Part shown: piece by piece, positions 35,449 to 44,680 of the stretch
Position numbering within the stretch: the stretch's first letter is position 1
How the letters are laid out: every line of letters begins with the position of its first letter
NCBI GenBank assembly: GCA_963921335.3
Contig: CAWUFC020000002.1
Location: 310,001-374,000 of the forward strand
Direction: 5' to 3'
DNA: 64,000 nucleotides
Origin: CAWUFC02 sp963921335
GTDB lineage: Bacteria > Pseudomonadota > Gammaproteobacteria > Pseudomonadales > Halieaceae
Notes under the pieces: model-generated
What the model saw: only the letters and a program-made list of their open reading frames with translations
Databases searched by the model: none
Told to the model about the DNA's origin: nothing
Program-made: the position numbers and the translations under genes

Positions 35449-37578
35449 CTAGAAATCAAATAACAACTCTATGCCATATGTTCTAGGCTCTGAGTAATAG
35501 CCAATAAACGCTCCCAGGGTTGCCAGATAACTACCGTTGTTCAGGACCTCCTCATCGCCTAGATTGTCCACAAAGCCGCGCAGCCGAACTTGTTCAGATG
35601 CACTGGTAAATATGACCGACAGGTTACCCGTCGTGTAAGAGCCCTGCCGCGTCTCCGGGTAGTCAATGAACGTGAGTTTGTACTCATCCGAATGATACAG
35701 GTCGCCCCGCAGCGTGATGTCGCTCAAGAAATCAGCACTAATGGGTATCACCCACTGTGCACCGAAGTTAAGTGTGTACTCCGGCGCTCGAATGATTGGC
35801 TCGCCATCCAGATCGATAGCTTGCATGGAAAACTCGTCAAAGTATGCGAAGTCTTTGTACTGACTGTCGAGTAATGACAGACCAAAGTTGAAATTCCAGG
35901 CTTCATTGGGCGAAAAGACCAACTCCATTTCGCCACCAAGAATCTCGGCGTCCGCATTACGCACCACCGTGGTTGCTGGCGGTATGGTGGTGGTCGCCTG
36001 AAGATCGGCATAGTCGTAGAAAAATATCGCTGCGTTTGCCGTGAGCTTTCCATCTACTAACGTGGATTTGAGCCCGATCTCATAAGAGTCCAGTTCCTCG
36101 GGGGCAAACTGCTCCGGCGCACCCAGTTGGTGCCCTCCCGACTTGATACCTTTTTGGTAGCTGGCGTAGAGGTTAACGTTATCTGAGGCATCAAACTGCA
36201 CACCAATCTTTGGTAACCAATCTGTCTCGTCGGTATCACCACTGGGCGCACCAAAATAAGTGAACTCTTTTTTCTCCGCGTTGTAGCGAAGCCCTGCATT
36301 CACCCTGAAACGATCAGTCAGGGCGAGCGTCAAATCAGTGAATAGCGCATAGGACTCCGTTTCTTCCTCTAAGTCACCTGCAAGCACCGGCACCGGGAAC
36401 GGATCTCCCGGAATGCCCAGCGCCGTGGAAACAAACTCCACTGGCAAGGCGAGAGAAAAATCCTCCTTAAAGTAGAACGCCCCCACCAACCACTCCAGCC
36501 GATCAGTACCGCCATAGAGATTAAATTCCTGACTCCAGGATTCTGAAGGACGGGCCGCATCCACCAGATTTACGAACAAAGCGTCTGTTGCATCGGCATC
36601 ATAGGTGGAGGTGACATTATGGTCGACATAACCGGTGACACTTCTGAACGACATGGACTCCGAAACATCCCAGTTAATTCTGGCAGAGAAGAGCGTGGTC
36701 TCTGCTTCACCATCGTACGCACTGTCGCCATAAGTTTTGTTGACCTCAGTGGTTTGGTTATTTCCAGGCGATATAAGATCAACGACGACGGCGCGTGAGT
36801 TGAGCTGCTGCAAACTGACCGGTCCATCAGATTCCTCATGCTGAATGGCAAGATCTATGACCAGGCTGTCGGTGGGCTTGAACTGCAACGCAGCGCGCCC
36901 TTATAGCAAATCAGTGCCAACCAGGTCTTCACCCGTGTTTATGACGTCGACGTAGCCATCCTGGTCTTCTTTACCGAGGCTGATGCGATACGCAGAACGA
37001 TCGGAGATGGGGCCGGAAAGATAGGCCTGTATACCGTAGCCATTTCGATTCTCGACACTGGCTCGCACTCCACCCTCGAAGGCCTCAGCGGGCGCACGAG
37101 AAATGTAGTTGATGGAACCACCGGTAGCGTTGCGACCATATAGAGTACCCTGCGGTCCTCTCAGCACCTCCACCCGCTCAATATCAACGTGGCGAATAAC
37201 GCCCATGGTAGACCGGGGCAAGAAGACACCGTCAACATAAGTCGCTACCGCTGGTTCAGCGACGCCGGAATCTACCGTGGTGCCGATACCACGGATCGTA
37301 ATAAATGAGTTGCTGCCAAAGGCACCAAACTGCAAATTGGGTATGTGGTAGCTAAGGTGTTCAATATTGCGGATACCTCGCTCATCCAGATCGGCACCAC
37401 CGAGCTGCGAAATCGAGATGGGGATGTCTTGAATACTTGCCGAACGCTTGGTGGCAGTGACTAGCACCTCCTCCAACTCAGCCTGCGCAGATAGTGATAC
37501 CAAAGATACCGCTGTCGCGAGAACAGAACCCTGTATGGCACGCATGCCGCTATGCGATTGCTGCTTACCGATGCTCAT
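35449..37578 (-). pseudogene. TonB-dependent receptor interrupted by an in-frame TAA stop
   Basis: Two open stretches in the same frame together make one receptor of about 705 codons. Codons before 36903 encode the signal peptide (VLATAVSLVSLSAQA), TonB box and full plug domain (SAQAELEEVLVTATKRSASI; GGADLDERGIRNIEHLSYHI) and the first barrel strands, ending EDLVGTDLL. After the TAA at 36903-36901 the frame continues GRAALQFKPTDSLVIDLAIQ and runs through the remaining barrel to the C-terminal aromatic GIELLFDF. One base change (for example GAA or CAA to TAA) explains it. Without readthrough no barrel is made. The start at 37578 has AAGGAGG 10 bases upstream. Confidence 0.9.
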
Positions 37579-37645
37579 GGCCACTCAGCCTCCTTATGGT
37601 TTTATCGTTGTGATCTTCCGAATAGGTTACATTTTAATTATTTTG

Positions 37646-37663
37646 TGTCAATTTATGGTGACA
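37646..37663. promoter_or_regulatory. Inverted repeat in the AT-rich divergent promoter region
   Basis: TGTCAATTTATGGTGACA (TGTCA-8-TGACA) lies in an unusually AT-rich stretch (about 37615-37690) between the divergent TonB receptor and amidohydrolase genes. A related TTTTGTGTGTCATATT follows at 37671. The site is a good candidate operator, possibly for the TetR-type regulator encoded after the amidohydrolase; the link is inference. Confidence 0.5.
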
Positions 37664-37740
37664 TTTTATATTTTGTGTGTCATATTCCAAACCTACTCGA
37701 ATAACAAGCTGGCCAATCGAGCCACTGCAGGAGAATGCTG

Positions 37741-39492
37741 ATGAGCACTTATGACACCATCATTGAGGGCGGCTTTTTAGTGGATGGCACAGGCAGTCCG
37801 GGCACCTACTCCGACCTCGGCATTATCGATGGGAGGATCGCCACCATCGGTGACCTGAAGTCGGATACGGCGAACCAACGGATCGATGCCAGAGGCAAAA
37901 TTGTCGCTCCGGGGCATATTACCCAGCACACGCACTACGATTGCGCGCTATTCTGGGACCCCTATGTATCAAATTCCGGGGAAAACGGGGTGACAACCGT
38001 TGTTAATGCGAATTGCGGTTTTGGCATAGCACCTGTGCGACCTTCTGATCAGGAGCGATGCATGGGTATGCTCGAGACGACAGAGCAGATACCTGTCGCC
38101 CACCAACGCGCCGCACTCCCCTGGGATTGGGAGTCATTCCCTGAATACCTCGATCGGGTGCGCGGCCTGGAAAAAGGTGTGAACGTTATGACCTTTTTGC
38201 CTCTCAATCCACTGCTGGTATATGTGATGGGCATTGATGCTGCCAAATCCCGCCGCCCCACCGAAGGCGAGATGAAAGAGATGCACCGCTTGATTAATGA
38301 AGCCATGGATGCCGGTGCGATTGGCATATCGATGTCTGTCATGGGCGCTGATGGTAACTCACACGTCGATATCGACGGCAGTTCAATGCCTACCGACGCC
38401 ATCGATCACGATGTCATTCTGGACATCGGTCGCGCCGTCATTGAGCGCGGAGAAGGTGTCATCCAAATGCTGTCGCAGATCGTGTTTTACGGCGATCGCT
38501 CCATTACCGAGAAAATGGCCGAGCTCGCCAAAGGCACAGGGGTGAGAGTCATCCACAACACCTTCCTAACCCATGATTTACTGCCTCATACCATTGCGGA
38601 AGATCTTGCCTGGTTGGACGGAATGAGAGCGAAGGGGCTGGATGTGACCGTAGGCTGCATGCTGAACCGGGGCTGGGTCGAGGCCGACCTCACCCAACTG
38701 GATGCGGCGGCAGGTCAGTTGCCTTCCATACGAGCCATTGTAGCCTGCGAGTCCGACGAAGAAGTTCTGGACCTGATCCAGGGACCTGAATACCTGGAAA
38801 ACTTTACCAGGGAATACGCTGAATCAGGACCGTCCAATGGTGCCGCAGGTTTTGAAGGTCAGACCGTGATTGAGATCGGTGACGACGCAGATCTACAGGG
38901 GTATCTCAACAAAACGCTGGGCGAGATTGCAGAGCAGGAAAGCAAGGGTGTCATTCAGGTTCTGCTGGAGCTGGCTCACAAATCCAGGCTTGCGCTGCAG
39001 CTGAAGTCTGGCCCCATCGCGGCTACGGATCCCAGCCAGGCCAAGACCATGATGGCTCATAGCGCGGTTGTACCCGGTGGCTCGGATGGCGGAGCTCATA
39101 CCAAGACCTTCGGCATGGGTCACTACCCTACCGATCTGTTGATCTGGATGGTGCGTGAGCAAAACCTGATTACGCTTGAGGATATGCACTTTCAGCTGAG
39201 CTTGAAGCCAGCGCGGTCGGTGCTGTTGACAGATCGCGGCGCCCTCCTGCCAGGCTACAAAGCAGATGTACTGGTCTATGACCTGGATGGCCTCTACTTT
39301 GACATGAGTCGCTACGAGATCGTACACGACATGCCCAACGGGGATTGGCGCCGTAAAGGCAAAGCGGGCGGCTATGAGTACATCATTGTCAACGGCGAGA
39401 TCACTCACCACAGTGACAAACCCAGTGGCAGTACTCCCGGGGAGTTGGTACAGGTAACAAGACAGGCTCAGGCGCAGCAGTCCGCAGCCTGA
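37741..39492 (+). CDS. Amidohydrolase, N-acyl-D-amino-acid deacylase (D-aminoacylase) family
   Basis: The 583-residue metal-dependent hydrolase opens STYDTIIEGGFLVDGTGSPG, has the metal-binding APGHITQHTHYDCALFWDP (residues about 58-76), NCGFGIAPVRP and, near the end, SDGGAHTKTFGMGHYP and LLPGYKADVLVYDL. Members remove acyl groups from D-amino acids or open related cyclic amides in the cytoplasm. The ATG at 37741 is preceded by GGAGA at 7 bases; the ATG at 37735 is too close to it. The gene is divergent from the broken TonB receptor across a repeat-containing promoter region and is followed by a TetR gene. Confidence 0.88.
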   Translation: MSTYDTIIEGGFLVDGTGSPGTYSDLGIIDGRIATIGDLKSDTANQRIDARGKIVAPGHITQHTHYDCALFWDPYVSNSGENGVTTVVNANCGFGIAPVRPSDQERCMGMLETTEQIPVAHQRAALPWDWESFPEYLDRVRGLEKGVNVMTFLPLNPLLVYVMGIDAAKSRRPTEGEMKEMHRLINEAMDAGAIGISMSVMGADGNSHVDIDGSSMPTDAIDHDVILDIGRAVIERGEGVIQMLSQIVFYGDRSITEKMAELAKGTGVRVIHNTFLTHDLLPHTIAEDLAWLDGMRAKGLDVTVGCMLNRGWVEADLTQLDAAAGQLPSIRAIVACESDEEVLDLIQGPEYLENFTREYAESGPSNGAAGFEGQTVIEIGDDADLQGYLNKTLGEIAEQESKGVIQVLLELAHKSRLALQLKSGPIAATDPSQAKTMMAHSAVVPGGSDGGAHTKTFGMGHYPTDLLIWMVREQNLITLEDMHFQLSLKPARSVLLTDRGALLPGYKADVLVYDLDGLYFDMSRYEIVHDMPNGDWRRKGKAGGYEYIIVNGEITHHSDKPSGSTPGELVQVTRQAQAQQSAA

Positions 39493-39589
39493 CTTTCGGC
39501 GTTTATCGGCCCGATGGTGAGTGATAGTATTTTGCCTTTGAGGCAGCGCCCTGCACCACCCGGGCCAGCAACGCCGACTTGGAGAGACC

Positions 39590-40207
39590 GTGCCAGCCAA
39601 GCCATCCACCGCACAACCCCGCCGCAAAGCCAGCGAGACCAAGCAGCTCATCATCGACGCTGCCATTGACTGCTTTGAGCGCGATGGCAGCCAGAAGATT
39701 TCCATGGCAGAAATTGCCGAGCTCGCGGGCGTGTCACGCAAAACGCTCTACCGCTTGTTTGAAGATCGCTCCGCACTGATTGAGGATATTCTCACTCAGC
39801 GCATTGGCATCCTAGGCAGTAAAGTTCGCAAACGCCTGGCAGGCTACACCGGTTTTGTAGAGGCACTGGTTGAAGGCTCTATCTTCTCGGTTGATGCCGG
39901 GCGGTCAGATCACCTTATTAACGAGCTGGTTCAGCGCGAATCCAACCATCGTATGGAGCTGTTTCTGATCCGTGGCACAGACGACATTCAGTCAGACATG
40001 CGCGACACCTGGGCATCGGTGATTGAGATGGGCCGGCGCGAGAACAGGGTCAGGGCTGACCTGACTGATGCCAGGATTATTGAGATCATCATCAGCATTC
40101 ACGCCCTGCTGCTAATGAGGGACGACTACCAGCCCGACCATCAGCGCGCTTTTCTCCGGGATGTATTGGTACCCGCCATCACGGGCGGGACAGACAGCAC
40201 GGATTAG
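39590..40207 (+). CDS. TetR-family transcriptional regulator
   Basis: The 205-residue repressor-type protein has an N-terminal TetR helix-turn-helix (residues about 17-63; ISMAEIAELAGVSRKTLYRL) and an all-helical ligand domain. A GTG start at 39590 is favoured by GGAGAG three bases upstream. It is in the same direction as the amidohydrolase, 97 bases after its stop, and probably controls that gene and the divergent TonB receptor. The ligand is unknown. Confidence 0.9.
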   Translation: MPAKPSTAQPRRKASETKQLIIDAAIDCFERDGSQKISMAEIAELAGVSRKTLYRLFEDRSALIEDILTQRIGILGSKVRKRLAGYTGFVEALVEGSIFSVDAGRSDHLINELVQRESNHRMELFLIRGTDDIQSDMRDTWASVIEMGRRENRVRADLTDARIIEIIISIHALLLMRDDYQPDHQRAFLRDVLVPAITGGTDSTD

Positions 40208-40278
40208 CGAACCCGCGCCTCGTCGTCGCCAAATCACTTATACTGCCTGCCCAAGTCACTAGCCCCAGGTGTTTTTTA

Positions 40279-41664
40279 ATGACGCGTTTTTACCCGCTGG
40301 CCAGCGCCACCGCCTTCGCTATTTTGCTATCTGCGTGTAGTGACAGTGATCCCGGCGCCGGGCTGAGCGAAGCGGCCCCGCCACTAAGTGCACAACTGAC
40401 AATTACCCCGCTGGCAGCACCGGAGGGGTCACCAGGAGAAATCAGCACACTCAGCAGCATCGTGTCTGTGGCCGAGCCGCAGGCTCGCGATATTGCCATT
40501 AGATTTGAAACGCGTGATGGCACAGCAGTGGCAGATGAAGACTACCTGGCAGCGTCAGGTGAAGTGATTCTTCCTGCCGGGGAACTGCAAACGCGAGTGG
40601 ACATCGAGATACTGGGAGATGCCGATGATGAGGGCCTGGAATACCTGGAGCTCTCGCTGAGCGCCGATGAAGGCGTCAGCTTCAATGCCAATAGTGTGAA
40701 CGCCTATATCGCCAATGACGACAGCAGTTGCGATGCACCCTATCAAAAAGCCAACCCCAATCGCTGGCGTAGGCTGGGTGAAGATCCGCTGAACTACGCC
40801 CATCGTGGGGGCGTGATCGACTTCCCGGAAAATACGCTGTACGCCTACGCAGAAGTCGCCAGGGCCGGTGCCGATGTACTGGAAATGGATGTCTACCAGA
40901 CCGCTGACAATGAACTGGTGATTTTGCACGACCTGAGTGTTGACCGCACCACCAATGGCACAGGCCAGGTAGTCGACCTGACCCTGACAGAGCTGCGTGA
41001 GTTAGATGCAGCCTACTGGTTCGTCGAGGGCCAGGGCACACCCCACGACCAACCAGAGTCTGCCTATACATTTCGCGGCATCGCCACGGGAGACAAGCCC
41101 CCGCCTGAGGGCTATCGCGCGGAAGACTTTCGCATTCCTACCCTTGAGGAAGCCCTGCAGCGTTTTCCCGACAAGCTGATCAACCTTGAGCTGAAACCGG
41201 ACCTGGACGGAGAAGGTGAGTACGAGGCGCAGATGGCTGAACTGCTCCAGCGTTACGGCCGGCGCGATGACATGATTGCCGTGTCTTTTGTGGATGAGGC
41301 CGCTAACAATTTCAAAGCCGCTGCCCCCTGCGTGCACACAGCGGTGCCACTGGATCAGGGCACGCTGCTGGTCCTGTCATCTTTTGGCGACAACCCCATG
41401 CCGCCCGTGCCTGAGCACGTGGCGTTTCAGGTACCGCCGGACACCAGCCAGATTCAGCAGGTAGAGCTGGAACTCACCGTGGTGACTGATGACTTCATTA
41501 CCGATTCGCACAACGTCAACCTGGCCGTTCAGGTATGGACCATCAATACCTGCGAAGAAATGTTGCGCATGATTGACCTGGGCGTGGACGGCATCATGAC
41601 CGACCGCCCTATCCTGCTTGAAGAGATACTTAATACGCCGCCAGAAGAGCGCAACTGCCCTTGA
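40279..41664 (+). CDS. Lipoprotein glycerophosphodiester phosphodiesterase with Calx-beta domain
   Basis: The 461-residue protein has a lipoprotein signal (ASATAFAILLSACSDSDPG, lipobox LSAC). A Calx-beta domain covers residues about 40-150 (IRFETRDGTAVADEDYLAAS), and a GDPD TIM-barrel lies from about 168 onward. The catalytic set is visible: YAHRGGVIDFPENTLYAYAE (His-Arg, Glu), VLEMDVYQTADNELVILHDL (Glu, Asp, second His), and VDGIMTDRPILLEE at the end. It would split glycerophosphodiesters into glycerol 3-phosphate and alcohol outside the inner membrane. Fusion with a calcium-binding adhesion-like domain is unusual but known among marine bacteria. Confidence 0.9.
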   Translation: MTRFYPLASATAFAILLSACSDSDPGAGLSEAAPPLSAQLTITPLAAPEGSPGEISTLSSIVSVAEPQARDIAIRFETRDGTAVADEDYLAASGEVILPAGELQTRVDIEILGDADDEGLEYLELSLSADEGVSFNANSVNAYIANDDSSCDAPYQKANPNRWRRLGEDPLNYAHRGGVIDFPENTLYAYAEVARAGADVLEMDVYQTADNELVILHDLSVDRTTNGTGQVVDLTLTELRELDAAYWFVEGQGTPHDQPESAYTFRGIATGDKPPPEGYRAEDFRIPTLEEALQRFPDKLINLELKPDLDGEGEYEAQMAELLQRYGRRDDMIAVSFVDEAANNFKAAAPCVHTAVPLDQGTLLVLSSFGDNPMPPVPEHVAFQVPPDTSQIQQVELELTVVTDDFITDSHNVNLAVQVWTINTCEEMLRMIDLGVDGIMTDRPILLEEILNTPPEERNCP

Positions 41665-41851
41665 GATGAGCCCTAACTGCCGCTTAGCAGTTTCTAAAGC
41701 AGCGAATCAAACTCATCGCGCACTTCATTCACTCCTGCCACATAGGCATTATCGTGGCTGCCCCCTGGGCGACTCCAGAGCTGCTTGAGTCTAAGCTGTA
41801 CTATACTCAACCTGGGCACCACCATAACAACAACTAGTGAAAGGGTATCCC

Positions 41852-42295
41852 ATGAAAATACAGAATTATTCACCAGCTAGCCTGGCTGTCACCGTTGCAG
41901 TCATACTTTCCTTTAGCAGCACTCAGGCGCTGGCGTTCAAGAAGAAAGACGCCGACTTGATGATTGAAGGCGCGTCCAAAGTTGTGAAAAACCTCGATAG
42001 CTTTTGCCCAGGCAAGAAAACTCGCAAGATCTGGATTGAGGGGGCCAGTACGGTATACCTCAAAGGAACGGCTTGCGAGACGTTGGATCTACATGTTGAA
42101 GGCTCCAGCACCCTTTGTATGACTGGCACGCATGTGAAGCACTTAAAAGGTGTTATTGAAGGGGCCAGCACCCTACAGGTATTTGCAGGTTTTATTGAAG
42201 ATGACAACAAACTGAGCTTGAAAGGCAGCAGTACCTACAACGTGAACACCGCAGGCAGTTTTATATGCGGAGCAGTCGGGCTCATTACCAACTGA
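41852..42295 (+). CDS. Small secreted repeat protein (GIN/DUF2807- or DUF3060-like beta-solenoid)
   Basis: The 147-residue precursor has a signal peptide ending at TQALA and then four short repeats on the pattern (E/K)G(A/S)ST: IEGASKV, IEGASTVYLKG, VEGSSTLCMTG, IEGASTLQVFA and LKGSSTYNV, spaced about 20-24 residues apart. This resembles the short beta-solenoid of GIN-domain (putative auto-transporter adhesin head) or DUF3060 proteins. Four cysteines in the mature part could form disulfides. The ATG at 41852 starts the signal peptide; no function can be assigned. A hairpin follows at 42312. Confidence 0.75.
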   Translation: MKIQNYSPASLAVTVAVILSFSSTQALAFKKKDADLMIEGASKVVKNLDSFCPGKKTRKIWIEGASTVYLKGTACETLDLHVEGSSTLCMTGTHVKHLKGVIEGASTLQVFAGFIEDDNKLSLKGSSTYNVNTAGSFICGAVGLITN

Positions 42296-42311
42296 TTAAT
42301 GTCTCATTAAC

Positions 42312-42334
42312 CGTGCAGCGCAATGTGCTGCACG
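42312..42334. terminator. Hairpin between convergent genes, probable bidirectional terminator
   Basis: CGTGCAGC (42312-42319) and GCTGCACG (42327-42334) form an 8-bp stem with a 7-base loop between the repeat protein and the convergent broken lipoprotein gene. Only short T-runs flank it, so its strength is uncertain. Confidence 0.55.
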
Positions 42335-42343
42335 CTTAGTTAC

Positions 42344-42841
42344 TCAATCGTCATCCGAGCTTGCTACAGCAGAGGACAAGGCTGAATCACCACTCTCAGT
42401 CTGGCTGGAGATAATCCCAGACAATGCGTCTAAATGCTTGAGGTAAAACGCCTTGGCCTCATCCTTATCCAGATCGTAATTCGTGGAAAACTCGCAGGCG
42501 CGATAGAGCAATTCCCTCACTATCAGGACAGCTGGACTTCTACCACCCGTCGCCAATGAACCATAGTCTGTTTTATCGCCCGCAGAAACACTACCTGCGG
42601 ACGATGGCACGCTGATATTGATGCCGCCACCACCGGTTAGCACGGCATCGGGCTGTGGCGCCATGCAAACCACCTCTCGATTAGAGCGGGGAGTGATGAG
42701 AATAATGCCTCGTTCACCATCCTCGGAATAAATTTGTACCCCCTAGGCATCACGAATGGTACTCAGTTCTTCTTTCTGGGGGGCTACTGTTTCACAGCCT
42801 ATGAGCGTCAGCAGGGCAAACACAGTGAGTATTCTTTTCAT
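42344..42841 (-). pseudogene. Lipoprotein gene interrupted by an in-frame TAG stop
   Basis: From an ATG at 42841 the minus strand encodes MKRILTVFALLTLIGCETVA, a clear lipoprotein signal with lipobox LIGC, then PQKEELSTIRDA and a TAG at 42745-42743. The same frame continues without further stops as GVQIYSEDGERGIILITPRS, through MAPQPDAVLTGGGGINISVP to SSAVASSDDD and the stop at 42344, about 164 codons in all. Both sides look like one protein, so a single nonsense change (or assembly error) is the simplest reading. The function of the intact lipoprotein is not known. The C-terminal part alone has only a GTG start at 42673 and no signal. Confidence 0.8.
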
Positions 42842-42907
42842 TATTAGTCTCGTCTGAGTTGTATCTGACAACGATACCACATGCACGGGGCGCTATAACT
42901 CAATTGA

Positions 42908-42935
42908 AAGGCGAGCAGCAACGCGTGCTCGCCTT
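42908..42935 (-). terminator. Hairpin after the second sulfatase gene, probable terminator
   Basis: AAGGCGAGCA (42908-42917) and TGCTCGCCTT (42926-42935) form a perfect 10-bp stem 12 bases after the stop of the minus-strand sulfatase gene. The transcript continues with TTCAATT, a short U-rich stretch. Confidence 0.75.
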
Positions 42936-42946
42936 ATCGAAACGGC

Positions 42947-44512
42947 TTAATTACCGAAGGTTGGATCCAACAGCCCTTTGCTGTTGATTTGCTCCAGCAC
43001 TTTCATCGCCTTGAGGCTGCGATAGTTAATGCCGGCCGCATTGAGCGGCATACCCTCCTGCATCGGGTAACCCTCGAGACTGCCGATAAAGTCAGCTACT
43101 TTCTGTTGTATGGGCACAAACAGCCACATATTGTCCGCGTACCAGCGCAAGTACATGGTTGACTCATGGTGCATCTCCTCGTACGGGTCTGCCTTCAGGT
43201 TAACCAGCACAGGCCAGCCCGGCTCAAAACGCACCGCGTTAGTGATATTGCCCTCCTGGGTGGCGAAATGGATCTTCCAGTCATTCCAGCGTACTGCGTT
43301 CAGATTACCTGCTGGATCGAAATACAGGATCTCTTCGCGCGGTGCCTTGTCGACATCGCCGGCAAGAAAGGGTTTAAAGTTGTAGCCGTCCAGGTGCACC
43401 TTCCAACGCCTACCGTTGGCTCTATGGCCTTTCTTCAGCTTGCCGACAATATCGTCTTCGCCTGCAGCCGCGAGAAGGGTCGGCAGCCAGTCCTCCTGGG
43501 ATATCATTTCGTCAAAGCGACTGCCCGGTTTAACTGTACCGGGCCAGCGCACCATCATGGGTACTCGGAAACCGCCTTCCCAGGTGGTGCCCTTCTCACC
43601 ATGGAACGGTGTCACTCCGCCGTCGGGCCAGGAGACTTTCTCCGCGCCGTTGTCGGTGGAGTAAATGACAATGGTGTTATCTGCCACGCCCAACTCTTCA
43701 AGCTGGTTCAGCAGTTGCCCAACTTGACCGTCGTGCTCGACCATGCCATCGGGATACAGACCAATCCCGGTCACACCCTCAGACTCAGGCTTTAGACGCG
43801 TCCACACGTGCATGCGCGTGGTGCTCATCCAGACGAAAAACGGCTTGTCGTTCTTGACCGCCTTGTCGATGAATTTCATGCCTGCGGAGAGAAACTCCTC
43901 ATCTGCAGTCTCCATGCGCTTGCGGCTCATAGGGCCTGTATCTTCAATCTTGCCGTCTGCAAACGAGTGAATCACACCACGAGGACCATAGCGCTTCCTG
44001 AATTCAGGATCCTTGGGGTAATAGTAGGTCTCGGGCTCTTCCTCGGCATTCAGGTGATATAGATTGCCAAAGAACTCATCAAAGCCGTGGTTGGACGGCA
44101 GATGCTTATCCTGGTCGCCCAGGTGGTTCTTGCCGAACTGGCCAGTGGCATAGCCATGTTCCTTAAGGAGATCGGCGATGGTCGGCGCCCAATCAGGGAT
44201 GCCATGGTCTGACCCCGGCATACCAATCGTCAGCAGGCCGGTTCGGAAAGGATGCTGACCCAACACAAAAGAGGCACGACCAGCCGTACAGCTCTGCCGG
44301 GCATAGCCATGGGTAAATATCGCGCCCTCGTTCGCAATGCGATCGATATTGGGGGTCTCATAGCCCATCATGCCCAGGTTGTAGGCACTGATATTGCTCA
44401 TGCCGATATCATCGCCCCAGATCACCAGGATATTGGGTTTATCTGCGGAGAGAGCATGCGACGACAATGCCGCTAACAGCAATGCGCCCGCAGCGCTCAA
44501 AATCTTCCTCAT
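42947..44512 (-). CDS. Secreted type I arylsulfatase (second of two paralogues)
   Basis: The 521-residue precursor has a signal peptide (ILSAAGALLLAALSSHALSA), metal-binding KPNILVIWGDDIGMSNISAY, the formylglycine motif SCTAGRASFVLGQHPFRTGL and TGQFGKNHLGDQDKHLPSNH. Long stretches are nearly identical to the gene at 29685 (for example HGFDEFFGNLYHLNAEEEPE), so the two arose by duplication and probably act on related sulfate esters. The ATG at 44512 has AAGGAG 8 bases upstream; the frame to 44566 is an unneeded extension. Both sulfatases need a formylglycine-generating enzyme encoded elsewhere. Confidence 0.93.
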   Translation of the reverse strand: MRKILSAAGALLLAALSSHALSADKPNILVIWGDDIGMSNISAYNLGMMGYETPNIDRIANEGAIFTHGYARQSCTAGRASFVLGQHPFRTGLLTIGMPGSDHGIPDWAPTIADLLKEHGYATGQFGKNHLGDQDKHLPSNHGFDEFFGNLYHLNAEEEPETYYYPKDPEFRKRYGPRGVIHSFADGKIEDTGPMSRKRMETADEEFLSAGMKFIDKAVKNDKPFFVWMSTTRMHVWTRLKPESEGVTGIGLYPDGMVEHDGQVGQLLNQLEELGVADNTIVIYSTDNGAEKVSWPDGGVTPFHGEKGTTWEGGFRVPMMVRWPGTVKPGSRFDEMISQEDWLPTLLAAAGEDDIVGKLKKGHRANGRRWKVHLDGYNFKPFLAGDVDKAPREEILYFDPAGNLNAVRWNDWKIHFATQEGNITNAVRFEPGWPVLVNLKADPYEEMHHESTMYLRWYADNMWLFVPIQQKVADFIGSLEGYPMQEGMPLNAAGINYRSLKAMKVLEQINSKGLLDPTFGN

Positions 44513-44680
44513 CGACAATCTCCTTGTCTGATTCATGCCATCAGTCGCCAGCCTCAGGGGATACACCTCCCCTGCTCGCCTGCCACTCTATTTTACAGAG
44601 TAGTCGACTTTGCTGAGGAACGCTGTGCTTATGCAATGATGAATAAGGACTAATGTGGGTCGCCGCTGGCGCCGCGGCAA

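Noticed and set aside
42344..42673. Independent 109-codon cytoplasmic protein starting at GTG 42673
   Set aside because: It is in frame with an upstream lipoprotein signal across a single TAG, so a broken lipoprotein gene explains it better.
36901..42745. Stop-codon reassignment as explanation for the TAA and TAG inside genes
   Set aside because: TAA, TAG and TGA all serve as normal ends of conserved genes in the window, so a changed code is not supported.
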